Positions 10,961-17,552 of a DNA stretch of 64,000 nucleotides are shown here, one piece after another. Source of the stretch: an uncultured Acidimicrobiales bacterium (GTDB taxonomy: Bacteria > Actinomycetota > Acidimicrobiia > Acidimicrobiales > SZUA-35). The stretch is taken from the NCBI GenBank assembly GCA_938029215.1, contig CALHFG010000022.1, positions 1-64,000 of the forward strand. Reading direction: 5' to 3'. Position numbers and translations under genes: made by a program. Position 1 is the first letter of the stretch. Each line of letters begins with the position of its first letter. The notes beneath the pieces are model-generated. The model was not told the DNA's origin and ran no database searches. It saw nothing but the letters and a program-made list of their open reading frames with translations.

Positions 10961-11851
10961 TTCAATGACATCGGATACGACGGAACGAGCAACGGAGACC
11001 TCGCAGTCTCCGGGGTCGAAGTGAACCTGCTCGACGCGGCCGGGACTGTAATTGAATCGGCTCTCTCCGGTACAGACGGAAGCTACCGCTTCACCGGTCT
11101 CGAAGCCGGTACCTACTCGGTGCAGATCGTGCCGCCACCCGGCCAGACCTTCAGTCCCGTGAATGCCGGAACCGACGACCTTGTCGACAGCGACATCGAT
11201 CCTGCGACCGGGGCTACCACGACACAATTGACGCCGGGCCAGGATCTGGTGCGACTCGACGCGGGCATAACGCCTGTCTTCTACGACCTCTCGATCGATG
11301 TGTCCGTGCCACAAGCCGAGTATCGAATCAACGAGAACGTGCCGTTCTCGGTCATTGTGACCAACCAATCCAACGTGGCGACCCCCGATGCACTTTCGGT
11401 GACCATTCCACTGCCGGCCGGTTCGGTGCTTGACTCTGCCACCGGCGACGGCTGGACGATCACCCGCAACGGTTCGGTCCTGTCCGCGGTCTACTCCGGA
11501 ACGCTGGAGTCGGGCGAGTCCGCAACTCCGATCGTCGTCGTGGTCAGCCGAGGGACCGTTGGACCTCTACGGCTGCCCGCCGATGTCCGCTTCGTCGGCT
11601 CCCTAACCGAAACTGATGTCGCCAACAACGCTGGTGTCGGAATCGTTGAGATCACGTCGAGAAATCTGCCCGTTCCCGTTCCCACGCTGCCCGTCACTGG
11701 CGTAACTTCGGCGCTGCTGCTCGTCGTTGGCGGCTTCATGCTGATCTCTGGTCGCGGCCTTCTCTTCTTTGCAGGGAAGAAGCGTGACGACGAAGACGAC
11801 GAGGAAGAAGAACTGGACGACCAAGAGGATTCTGAGAATTCGGGTAGCTGA
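2..11851 (+). CDS. Giant SdrD B-like / Cna-B repeat surface protein, LPXTG-anchored (5'-truncated by window edge)
   Basis: Single open frame of 3949 aa from the window edge. About 35 modules of ~100-120 aa with motifs such as 'SISGTVxDELGNPIxGVTLTLTGTDDLGNPVSxTTTTAxDGSYxFxxLRPGxYTVTETQPAGYGDG' and 'VFEDLNxDGVxDxGEPGI'. C-terminus has LPVTG + hydrophobic segment + KKR + acidic tail. Confidence 0.93.
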   Translation: MSLTVASAGDGSVLFDNLISGTYSISESQPVAFIDGLDAAPVGTGVAGNDVISGVVVGGGEDVATATFGEIEAASITGTVLVDDGSPLSGVTITLSGTDDLGNPVNLTTTTAPDGSYTFSALRPGSYLVTETQPTGYGTVDTNSRSVLLGSGDAVTGIDFTESLGSLGGSVYEDLNANGVRDSGEPGIAGIAITVSGTDATGASVSLSASTSASGAYIFDDLLAGTYTLSAAQSPFHLDGQESSPAGSIGNDTVTGIALAGGVDLSPVNFGEVQAAQLQGTVVRDTNNDGVANAAETGIAGVTLTLTGTDDLGGSVSVSEITNGSGDYLFAGLRPGTYTVTEAQPAGVLDGSETAGSAGGTVSANDEISGIVLGSGTIAQDYDFGELPGASISGSVLDELGNPIPNTTLTLTGTDDLGNPVSSTVTTDAAGNYDFPTLRPGTYDVTETQPLGYGDGGNNVLGSIVVGPGDSDTGNDFVETLGSVRAVVFEDINNDGVQDPGDSGIESVEVNLIGTDDLGNPVNLVAFTDASGVVVFDGLISGTYTVVEQQPSSFVDGEDAAPAGPNGTVGNDEIIDIVVAGGEDVASATFGEFRTAVIDGTVRDTANRPIEGVLLTLTGTDDLGNPVTRTATTTAAGFYQFGGDLRPGTYTVTETQPAGYGDADGNVRTPLVVGPNGVINNVDFLETLGSLSGFVYDDLNANGVRDLGEPGIPGVAVELGGGAPAGFTVSLTTTTDGTGAYVFDDLVGATAYEVSETQPAGFADGQEDANGNGTVSDDLITLITVPDGGAATDLNFGEVREASISGTVVTDLDNDGVADPAETGIGGVSITLTGTDDLGAAVTLNASTGGDGSFQFSGLRPGTYTITETQPAGGFDGNETAGSAGGTVSANDTISGIVLGSGDVATDYDFGELPAATIAGEVADEIGNPIANVTLTLTGIDDLGNPVSVSVTTAPDGSYLFGPLRPGDYTVTESQPVGYGDGGNNTANITLTPGEASTGNDFVETLGSLAGAVFEDLNVDGVENAAEPGIPGVTITLSGTDVFGNPVAASVTTGPNGEYTFDNLIGGTYDVAASQDVAYLDGDDSSPAGTVGNDLVSSIPLAGGADLENIDFGEVRAGQIRGSVVVDVNNNGVADGGEIGITSVDLTLTGTDDRGASVSTTVSTDATGNYLFAGLRPGVYTVTESQPAAYLDGSETPGSAGGVVSANDTISNITLLSGTISTDNDFGELPLASIGGTVEDEAGNPIVGVTLTLAGTDDQGGTISLTATTDASGSYSFDGLRPGSYTVTESQPNGYGDGGTNTLAVTLAPGQASLGNDFLETLGSISALVYEDLDADGTLDPSEPPIAGVDISLSGTDVLGNAITLTATTAADGRVVFDDLIGGTYTLTETQPTAYIDGIDAAPGAPAAPNGTAGNDVVSGIVLAGGQDLAEATFGEVLGARVAGTVFVDANNDGALQGGEAPIGGVSLELSGTDDLGNTVVLTTVSGPDGSYSFDGLRPGTYTVTETQPAGYLDGTGDVLSAITVGSGGDSADNDFGELEPSSISGTVIDTANNPIAGVTITLTGTDDQGNPVSITTTTAPDGSYAFPNLRPGDYSVVEDQPAGYGDGGSNVLAITLVPGQISTGNDFVETLGSLAGVVFVDSDGDGVQGVGESGAAGVQVVLTDSGGATISVTTGADGSYIFEDLLGGSYTVSEVQPATLLDGADTVGTGGGTITANDTISGAVVPDGGDITGYDFAELPASSIAGTVTDELGNPIGAVTLTLTGTNDLGDPVTLTTTTLADGTYVFGPLRPGSYTVSESQPAGYGDGGNNVIANIAVAPDQAVTGVDFVETLGSVSGTVFEDLDADGALDAGEPGIDAVTLTLSGTDANGDPVTETTTSGSDGTFTFDHLVGGSYSIVESQPFGFVDGVDTPGSSGGTVSGSDEIAGIALSGGVDATGYLFGEVQTGSLSGSVVVDLNNDGQADPAEAGIESITVTLSGTDDLGAPVSAVTTTSADGSYVFPNLRPGTYSISAAQSPAYFDGAETAGTAGGVVSANDVISGITLGSGQSAGEYDFGELPAAAINGTVLDEAGSAIPNVTITLTGTDDQGNPVSATVTTALDGSYSFPGLRPGSYTVTETQPAGYGDGPPNSFGVVLAAGVTETVDFVDNLASISGSVVEDINNNGTREPADIGQDGVVVQLTGTDALGNLVTLSTTTAADGTYSFDDLVGGTYTLTELTEPAGLLDGADSGPSGTPGTNVNGRDEIAAIALAAGDDAADFVFGEVRPATISATVFEDSNNDGTVGPSEVGIGAVTVELSGTDDRGNSVSITTATNGAGEASFTGLRPGTYVLTETQPASFGDGIDSSGTPSVDATVNDVLSNIVVGSGGSSTDNTFAEIPLASISGAVTDTAGRPIVGVTVTVTGTDDLGNPVNIAVTTLADGSYTVPNLRPGSYDVTESQPAGYGDGGSNVLAVTLTPGEASIGNDYVETLGSIAGLVFEDTNNDGVKQGSEAAIGGASIFLTGTDANGNAVSTSATTDGAGMWLIDDLVGGVYTITEAQPAGYIDGIDTVGSAGGTLGNDVISGISLGAAENATGYNFGEIDVASISGAVLDDLGRPIDGVAMTLTGTDDTGASVSLNVLTGLDGVYSFNGLRPGTYTVSEAQPNGFGDGPESVGDAGGSNSSNDVISGIVLAPNEDAAGYDFAETTSSLAATVFVDTNNDGISDPVEAGIAGIDVTIAGTDDRGNPVSTTIASGIDGTVTFLGLVSGTYTVTAAQSPSHLDGIDTAGSVGGVAGNDVISSIVVGTDTDATDYDFGELPAGSICGVVRDENGVALFGITITLTGTDDLGNPVSATIDTAADGAYCFTTLRPGSYTVTQTQPAEYGNGTPNSVPVALDPGADEIVDFTETLGSISGAVYEDLDGDGIQDAGEPGIPAASIALVGADANGNPVSASAVTAPDGTFVFDDLIGGTYSLVETQPAGFVDGTDTPGSDGGTAVNPGDLINGIVLAGGSDATDYLFGEVQLGTIGGSVIVDLDNDGEADAGEAGIENISVTLTGTDDLGNAVLVTTTTAADGSYSFIGLRPGTYEVVAAQDPLYLDGTETAGTAGGETSATDPLVANDTIAAIALMSGDDAAGYDFGELVGAAINGTVVDEAGNPIAGVTINISGTDDLGNPVTLTLTTGPAGTYNAPGLRPGSYDITQTQPAGYGNGSPNFVAVTLDPGEVEVVDFSETLGSLSGMVFNDLNGDGIRDLGEPGIESASIVLVGTDANGNAVNQMVTSAADGTYTFSDLVGGTYNVTETQPAGFLDGDDTVGSVGGDGSANDSFANIVLPAAIDATGYDFAELEPSSLVGTVRDGDGAPIEGVIVTLTGIDDRGNPVSTTFTTGPDGTFSFSDLRPGDYTITEATPAGYGEGVDSAGSLGGTVGGSAIGSITVTPGDIGTDYDFVDTLGSISGIVFHDVDENDVFDGTDAGIVGVTITLSGTDINGSPVSEVATTVGDGTFLFTQLLEGTYTIAETQPFGFTDGADSAGSAGGDISVNDTISGIALSPGTAASDYTFAEVGNVISGQVFLDNNGNGIRDADDTQFLSGVIIELLAANGSVIRTTSTDSSGGYRFDGIAAGDYTVRQTQPPEWGSSSPNEITVSVTGGGQSGLDFAEKPASISGVLFNDIGYDGTSNGDLAVSGVEVNLLDAAGTVIESALSGTDGSYRFTGLEAGTYSVQIVPPPGQTFSPVNAGTDDLVDSDIDPATGATTTQLTPGQDLVRLDAGITPVFYDLSIDVSVPQAEYRINENVPFSVIVTNQSNVATPDALSVTIPLPAGSVLDSATGDGWTITRNGSVLSAVYSGTLESGESATPIVVVVSRGTVGPLRLPADVRFVGSLTETDVANNAGVGIVEITSRNLPVPVPTLPVTGVTSALLLVVGGFMLISGRGLLFFAGKKRDDEDDEEEELDDQEDSENSGS

Positions 11852-11986
11852 AAGGCGAGTGGTTCCTCACACCCGGGCAGGGACCTCCGATAGGAACGTA
11901 CGCCAATGCGCCCTTGAGGCAAATGGGCGGAGTGCATAAGCGAACAAGAATCGGATTTTCTCTCCCCTTGCCGATGATTGTTCACA

Positions 11987-12020
11987 CCGGCTGGGCTTCG
12001 GCCCAGCCGGTTCCAATTTT
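11987..12020 (+). terminator. Rho-independent terminator after the giant surface-protein gene
   Basis: Perfect 10-bp stem CCGGCTGGGC-TTCG-GCCCAGCCGG with UUCG-type loop, followed by TTCCAATTTT. Confidence 0.75.
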
Positions 12021-12159
12021 GGGGCACTAGGCAAAAATCATGACGATTCTTGCGGTCTCTCCCCATTGAGCGGGTAAGCGATCTATGATCGGGGCGTTCG
12101 GTTCGGCAGAGCTGGGCAGGTCGCTGTCCAAAGTGGACTGCGAAAGGGAGAGGAATTCC

Positions 12160-13407
12160 ATGAACAAAACTTCTAAGAAACTGTTAGCCGCAGGTCTTGG
12201 ACTCTCGATGATCGCCGCCGCATGTGGTGGCGACAGCGTCGCGGGCTCAGGAGACGGCGAACTTAAGTTCGGCGGCATCCTGCCGGAGACCGGCAACCTT
12301 GCCTTCCTCGGCCCGCCCGAGTTCGCAGGTGCTGAGCTCGCAGTTCAGGACATCAACGCCGCTGGCGGTGTTCTCGGTAAGGACGTCGTTTGGCTGCCGG
12401 GTGACTCTGGCGACAACGGCGACGTTGCAAACCAGACCGTTGACCGTCTTCTTGGCGAAGACGTCGACGCCTTCATTGGCGCCGCCTCGTCTGGTGTTTC
12501 GTTGACCGTGATCGACAAGATCACTCAGGCTGGCGTGATTCACTTCTCACCGGCGAACACCTCACCGGCGTTCACCACCTATGACGACAACGGCCTCTAC
12601 TTCCGTACCGCTCCTTCAGACGTTGTGCAGGGCGCCGCCCTGGCCGACCTCATTCTGCAGGACGGCAACGAAACCGTCGCCTTCCTCGTTCTGAACGACT
12701 CTTACGGCACCGGTCTGCTCGAAGCAGCCAAGGGCCCGTACGAAGCCGCTGGTGGCACCGTCACCTACGAGGTTGTCTATGACCCCAAGGCCGAGAACTT
12801 CGACGCCGAAATCGGCGAGGTCGTTGCCGCTGATCCCGACGCAATCGTCGTGATCGGTTTCGACGAGACCTCCAAGATCCTCACCGGCATGATCGAAGCA
12901 GGCGTTGGCCCAGCTGACAAGGCTGTGTACGGCACCGACGGCAACATGGGTAACGCCCTGGCCAGCAGCTTCGACGATCCATCGGTCGTCGCCGGCATGC
13001 GTGGCACCTTGCCTGGTGTCGACGTGGCTGGAACCTTGGCTGACTTCAAGGCCAAGCTCGACGCAGTCGACCCGGCCCTCGAGGACTACAGCTACTCGGC
13101 TGAAACCTACGATGCCATGGTGCTCGTTGCTCTCGGCGCAATTGCCGCAAACAGCGACGATGCCACGCTCATCGCTCCGAAGCTGAATGACCTCACCAAG
13201 GGTGGCGAGAAGTGCACCACCTTCGCCGCTTGTAAGGACCTCCTCGAGGCCGACAACGACGCCGACATCGACTACGACGGTGTGTCCGGTCCGCTCGAGT
13301 TCGGTCCCGCAGGTGAGCCCACCCAGGCTTCCATCCTCATCCTTGAGTTTGACGGCTCCGGCTCGCTCAAGGTTGTTGATTCCATCCAGGGTCAGATCGA
13401 CAGCTAA
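12160..13407 (+). CDS. Branched-chain amino acid-type ABC transporter substrate-binding lipoprotein
   Basis: ATG at 12160 preceded by AAGGGAGAGG; lipobox-like 'MIAAACGGDS'; periplasmic-binding (LivJ-like) sequence 'GGILPETGNLAFLGPPEFAGAELAVQDINAAGGVLGKDV'; followed by liv permease and ATPase genes. Confidence 0.92.
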   Translation: MNKTSKKLLAAGLGLSMIAAACGGDSVAGSGDGELKFGGILPETGNLAFLGPPEFAGAELAVQDINAAGGVLGKDVVWLPGDSGDNGDVANQTVDRLLGEDVDAFIGAASSGVSLTVIDKITQAGVIHFSPANTSPAFTTYDDNGLYFRTAPSDVVQGAALADLILQDGNETVAFLVLNDSYGTGLLEAAKGPYEAAGGTVTYEVVYDPKAENFDAEIGEVVAADPDAIVVIGFDETSKILTGMIEAGVGPADKAVYGTDGNMGNALASSFDDPSVVAGMRGTLPGVDVAGTLADFKAKLDAVDPALEDYSYSAETYDAMVLVALGAIAANSDDATLIAPKLNDLTKGGEKCTTFAACKDLLEADNDADIDYDGVSGPLEFGPAGEPTQASILILEFDGSGSLKVVDSIQGQIDS

Positions 13408-13426
13408 GTCATCATCCTGAACGCTC

Positions 13427-13462
13427 AGAGCCCCGGCTGAAGCCGGGGCTCTTTGCGTTTTC
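13427..13462 (+). terminator. Terminator/attenuator between the binding-protein gene and the permease operon
   Basis: Perfect 11-bp stem AGAGCCCCGGC-TGAA-GCCGGGGCTCT followed by TTGCGTTTT. Confidence 0.75.
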
Positions 13463-13574
13463 GGCATCGAAGTCTGATTACAAACACGTGAATTAGACGC
13501 TGGCTCAGCAAATGGAACCACCAGTTTGGCAGTGGCGAAGTTATGACAACCGTTACACTTCCTGCGGTCGTTCA

Positions 13575-14969
13575 ATGGGGAGAGATCACGTTGGTAAGAA
13601 CTACGAACAAGCGCCGGAGACTGTCGTGAGTCGGGCGGTGCGCATCGCACTTGCTCTGCTCGTCGCCGTTTTTGGAGGCCTGGCCGTTGCCGCTCCGGCG
13701 GTAAGTGCCCAGTCCGAAACCACGGCGGGCGGCACCATGCGTGACCGCTCCGGTGCAGAAGACGAGCCGCTCGAAGGGGTGAAGATCACGGTCGAGTCTG
13801 CCGACGGCACGTTCAGCGAAACAGCGGTGACCGGCGCCGACGGAAGTTGGCAGATCGTGTTGCCGGGTGGCGGCGACTACGTGGGCACCATCGATCCCAG
13901 CACACTGCCAGCGGGGAAGACGCTGCGAAACCCAGACAACGCCAGCCTGTCGTTCCGATTGAACGAGGGCCGGAACCGAAATCTGTTGTTTCCGATCGGT
14001 GACCCCGTCGACGCACCGGCAGCCGGGGACGACGGCGGAACCGACGACGGTGGCGACGCTCTCGCCGTAGACGTCGCCCCCGGTGACAACAAATTCATCC
14101 AGCTTCTCGTCGACGGTCTCAAGTTGGGTCTGATCATCGGCATGTGTGCGATCGGCTTGTCGCTGGTGTTTGGCACAACCGGGTTGGTCAACTTCGCTCA
14201 CGGTGAGATGGTGACCATCGGCGCCGTTACGGCGTATCTGTTCAACGGTTGGCTCGACTGGCGAATCAGCCTGTTTCTCGCCGGTGCGATCGCCATGGTA
14301 TTTACCGGGTTCCTAGGCGGAGTGTTTGACAAACTGGTCTGGGCCCGCCTTCGGAAGAAGGGTGCCAGCCTCATCTCGATGCTGGTGGTATCGATCGGGT
14401 TCTCGATCTTCTTGCGATATGTGGTGCTCTACCGGCTGGGTGGTCGGGCCAACTTCTATTCCGACTATCGCATCCAACGTCGGATCGACTTCGGGCCGTT
14501 CTCGTTGCCACCTAAAGACATCTTCATCATGGGTTTCAGCCTGTTCGTGCTGGTGATGGTCGGTGTGCTCCTCCAACGCACTCGCATTGGTAAGGCGATG
14601 CGGGCCGTCGCCGATAACCGTGACCTTGCCGAATCCTCTGGTATTGACGTGCAAAAAGTCATTCGAATCGTTTGGGTCGCCGGAAGTGGCCTGGCAGGGC
14701 TTGGCGGGGTCTTGTTCGGCCTCACCGAATCCATCGGCTGGGAAATGGGCTTCCGTCTCCTGCTCCTGATGTTCGCCGGCACAACCCTCGGTGGCTTGGG
14801 AACGGCGTACGGCGCACTACTCGGCTGCCTCGTGGTGGGTGTGTTCATCCAGCTCTCGACGCTTATCATTCCGCCCGACACCAAGAACATTGGTGCGCTG
14901 CTCACGCTCGCCGTGATCCTTCTTGTGAGACCTCAAGGCCTTCTGGGTAAGAAAGAGAGGATCGGCTGA
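13575..14969 (+). CDS. livH: Branched-chain amino acid ABC permease (LivH family) with N-terminal secreted-type beta domain
   Basis: N-terminus 'RIALALLVAVFGGLAVAAPAVSAQ' (signal peptide-like), then 'EPLEGVKITVESADGTFSETAVTGADGSWQIVLPGGGDYVGTID' (carboxypeptidase-regulatory-like), then LivH core 'GLIIGMCAIGLSLVFGTTGLVNFAHGEMVTIGA'. Alternative GTG start at 13626. Confidence 0.85.
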   Translation: MGRDHVGKNYEQAPETVVSRAVRIALALLVAVFGGLAVAAPAVSAQSETTAGGTMRDRSGAEDEPLEGVKITVESADGTFSETAVTGADGSWQIVLPGGGDYVGTIDPSTLPAGKTLRNPDNASLSFRLNEGRNRNLLFPIGDPVDAPAAGDDGGTDDGGDALAVDVAPGDNKFIQLLVDGLKLGLIIGMCAIGLSLVFGTTGLVNFAHGEMVTIGAVTAYLFNGWLDWRISLFLAGAIAMVFTGFLGGVFDKLVWARLRKKGASLISMLVVSIGFSIFLRYVVLYRLGGRANFYSDYRIQRRIDFGPFSLPPKDIFIMGFSLFVLVMVGVLLQRTRIGKAMRAVADNRDLAESSGIDVQKVIRIVWVAGSGLAGLGGVLFGLTESIGWEMGFRLLLLMFAGTTLGGLGTAYGALLGCLVVGVFIQLSTLIIPPDTKNIGALLTLAVILLVRPQGLLGKKERIG

Positions 14970-15958
14970 TGCTTGCTGGAATTCTCACCGACACCATTCG
15001 CGGCCTCATTGGCGATCAGGCGATCTACTTCGCACTGGCCGCCATTGGCCTCAACATTCACTTTGGCTACACCGGCCTCTTGAACTTCGGTCAGGCGGTC
15101 TTCATGGCCGCTGGCGCCTACGGGCTCTCGATGACCGTCGTTACGTTCGGAGGCTCATTCTGGGTCGGGCTTTTTGTCGGAGCGTTCGTCTTTCCCGTCA
15201 TCCTCGCACTCGTCCTCGGCATACCCACCCTGCGATTGCGGGCGGACTATCTGGCGATGGTCACAATTGCGACCGCGGAGATTTTCCGGCTCATCGCTCG
15301 TACGCCAGGCCTGGATAAATGGACCGGTTCCTCCGACGGACTTTCCGGCTTTGCTCGTGACTTCTACGACCTCAGCCCGTTCGAACCCCGGCAGCGCTAC
15401 CTGTTCAACCTGTTCCAGGGAAACCAGATGTGGGTGTTCGTGGTCGGATGGATCACCGTCGGCTTGATGCTGTTGCTTACCTATTTGCTGATCAACAGTC
15501 CGTGGGGTCGTGTCCTCAAGGCGATTCGCGAAGACGAAGACGCGGCTCGCAGCCTGGGTAAGAACGCGTTCACGTACAAAATGCAGGCGCTGATCTTGGG
15601 TGGTGTCATCGGAGCAATCGGCGGCATGATTCGAGCGATTGGCACCCAAAGTGCGCAGCCAGACAACTTCATCACCGACGTCACCTTCTTCGCCTGGGTC
15701 GCAGTGATCCTCGGAGGTGCCGGAACGATCTTCGGCCCGGTAATTGGCTCGATGATGCTCTGGTGTGTGCTTGCCTTCGCCGACACGGCGATGCGTCAGG
15801 GAGTGTCCAGCGGGGCTTTGCCCGACTGGCTCCTCACCGGAACCCAGGTTGGCCAGGTTCGCTTCATGCTCGTAGGAAGCCTTCTGATCTTCCTGGCCTG
15901 GCGCAGACCGCAAGGCATATTCGGCAACAAGGAAGAGATGGCCCTCGATGACCGCTGA
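14969..15958 (+). CDS. livM: Branched-chain amino acid ABC permease (LivM family)
   Basis: 'YFALAAIGLNIHFGYTGLLNFGQAVFMAAGAYG...LRLRADYLAMVTIATAEIFR'; start overlaps the LivH stop. Confidence 0.92.
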   Translation: MLAGILTDTIRGLIGDQAIYFALAAIGLNIHFGYTGLLNFGQAVFMAAGAYGLSMTVVTFGGSFWVGLFVGAFVFPVILALVLGIPTLRLRADYLAMVTIATAEIFRLIARTPGLDKWTGSSDGLSGFARDFYDLSPFEPRQRYLFNLFQGNQMWVFVVGWITVGLMLLLTYLLINSPWGRVLKAIREDEDAARSLGKNAFTYKMQALILGGVIGAIGGMIRAIGTQSAQPDNFITDVTFFAWVAVILGGAGTIFGPVIGSMMLWCVLAFADTAMRQGVSSGALPDWLLTGTQVGQVRFMLVGSLLIFLAWRRPQGIFGNKEEMALDDR

Positions 15959-16796
15959 TACCGATGTACTCGCCGGCGTCAGTCCCACGCCAGGCTCAAA
16001 GAAACCCGATCCCATTTTGATCGCCACTGGCGTGTCCCGGAGCTTTGGTGGTCTCAAAGCGGTCGACGTAGAACATGTGGAGATCCAACGCGGCCTGATC
16101 ACCGCGTTGATCGGCCCGAACGGTGCCGGAAAGACGACGTTCTTCAATCTCCTTACCAACTTCGACGAACCTGACTCCGGCGATCGAACGTTCGAAGGCA
16201 AGAGCCTGAACGGTGTTGCCGCCTACAAGGTGGCCAACCTTGGCATGGTTCGCACCTTCCAGCTCACCAAGGCGCTGTCAAAGATGACGGTGCTGGAAAA
16301 CATGAAGCTCGGCGCTACCGGTCAAAAGGGCGAGTCCATGTTCCGGGCGATCTTTCCGTTCCTTTGGCGCGACCAGGACAATGAGATCGAATCTGCCGCT
16401 GACTCACTTCTTGCTCGTTTCAAGATGGACCACATGCGTGAGGAGTTCGCAGGGACACTGTCGGGGGGTCAACGAAAGCTGCTCGAGATGGCTCGTGCCC
16501 TCATGGTCAAGCCCAAAATGGTGATGCTCGACGAGCCGATGGCTGGCGTGAATCCCGCCCTCAAGCAATCGCTTCTCGATCACATCAAAGGCTTGAAGGC
16601 TGACGGTATGACCGTCCTCTTCGTCGAGCACGACATGGATATGGTCCAGGAGATCAGCGACTGGGTCATCGTCATGGCCGAGGGTCGCATTATTGCCGAG
16701 GGACCGCCTAAGTCGATCTCGGAAAACGAAGCGGTCGTGAGTGCGTATCTTGGATCGCACCATGACGCCCCACTGGATTTCGGAGACGACGAATGA
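15948..16796 (+). CDS. livG: Branched-chain amino acid ABC ATPase (LivG family)
   Basis: Walker A 'GPNGAGKTT', signature 'LSGGQRKLLEMARAL', Walker B 'MVMLDEPMAGVNP'. Confidence 0.92.
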   Translation: MTADTDVLAGVSPTPGSKKPDPILIATGVSRSFGGLKAVDVEHVEIQRGLITALIGPNGAGKTTFFNLLTNFDEPDSGDRTFEGKSLNGVAAYKVANLGMVRTFQLTKALSKMTVLENMKLGATGQKGESMFRAIFPFLWRDQDNEIESAADSLLARFKMDHMREEFAGTLSGGQRKLLEMARALMVKPKMVMLDEPMAGVNPALKQSLLDHIKGLKADGMTVLFVEHDMDMVQEISDWVIVMAEGRIIAEGPPKSISENEAVVSAYLGSHHDAPLDFGDDE

Positions 16797-17545
16797 GCGA
16801 CAGCACTGCAACCCCAGAACCACTGCTTATCGCTGACAACGTCACCGGCGGCTACACCCCCGGTGTCGACATTCTCAACGGATGCACGCTGACCCTCGCC
16901 GAAGGCGAACTGGTGGGAATCATCGGCCCCAATGGTGCGGGAAAGTCCACGCTCTTGAAGAGCCTGTTCGGCCTCCTTCAAATACACACCGGGTCCATTC
17001 GCCTGCGAGGTGAGGACATCACCGGCCTGAAGGCGCACAGCCTGGTGGAAAAGGGCATTGGCTATGTTCCTCAGAACGACAATGTCTTCCCGTCGCTCAC
17101 GATCCAGGAGAATCTGGAGATGGGTATGTTCTTGGACCCCGGCCGGTTCGACGAGCGCTTTGAGGTCGTCGGTGAAATGTTCCCACGGCTTGTGGAACGC
17201 AAAGGTCAGCGGGCTGGCTCACTGTCTGGCGGCGAGCGCCAGATGCTGGCGATGGGACGAGCCCTCATGATGAACCCGTCTGTGCTCCTTCTCGATGAAC
17301 CCTCAGCCGGTCTTTCTCCGCTCCTGCAGGATGAGGTCTTCGTCAGAACCAAGAAGATCAATCAAGCGGGCGTGTCGATCGTAATGGTCGAGCAGAATGC
17401 CAGCCGCTGTCTCCAGATCTGTGATCGCGGGTATGTGCTCGATCAAGGTTCCAACGCCTATACCGGGAGCGGAAACGACTTGCTTACCGATCCCAAGGTC
17501 ATCGAGCTCTACCTCGGCACCCTGGTCAAGACCCACGCCGACTGA
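16793..17545 (+). CDS. livF: Branched-chain amino acid ABC ATPase (LivF family)
   Basis: Walker A 'GPNGAGKSTLLKSLFGL', 'LSGGERQMLAMGRALMMNPSVLLLDEPSAGLSP'; 4-nt overlap with livG. Confidence 0.92.
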   Translation: MSDSTATPEPLLIADNVTGGYTPGVDILNGCTLTLAEGELVGIIGPNGAGKSTLLKSLFGLLQIHTGSIRLRGEDITGLKAHSLVEKGIGYVPQNDNVFPSLTIQENLEMGMFLDPGRFDERFEVVGEMFPRLVERKGQRAGSLSGGERQMLAMGRALMMNPSVLLLDEPSAGLSPLLQDEVFVRTKKINQAGVSIVMVEQNASRCLQICDRGYVLDQGSNAYTGSGNDLLTDPKVIELYLGTLVKTHAD

Positions 17546-17552
17546 TCTCGGC

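Noticed and set aside
2-11851. Giant gene considered as an assembly of several genes or a pseudogene
   Set aside because: One uninterrupted frame with continuous module pattern through to the sortase signal and a terminator.
12616-13650. 344-aa minus-strand ORF over the binding-protein gene
   Set aside because: Antisense shadow of a clearly coding gene; spans a terminator hairpin and has no domain.
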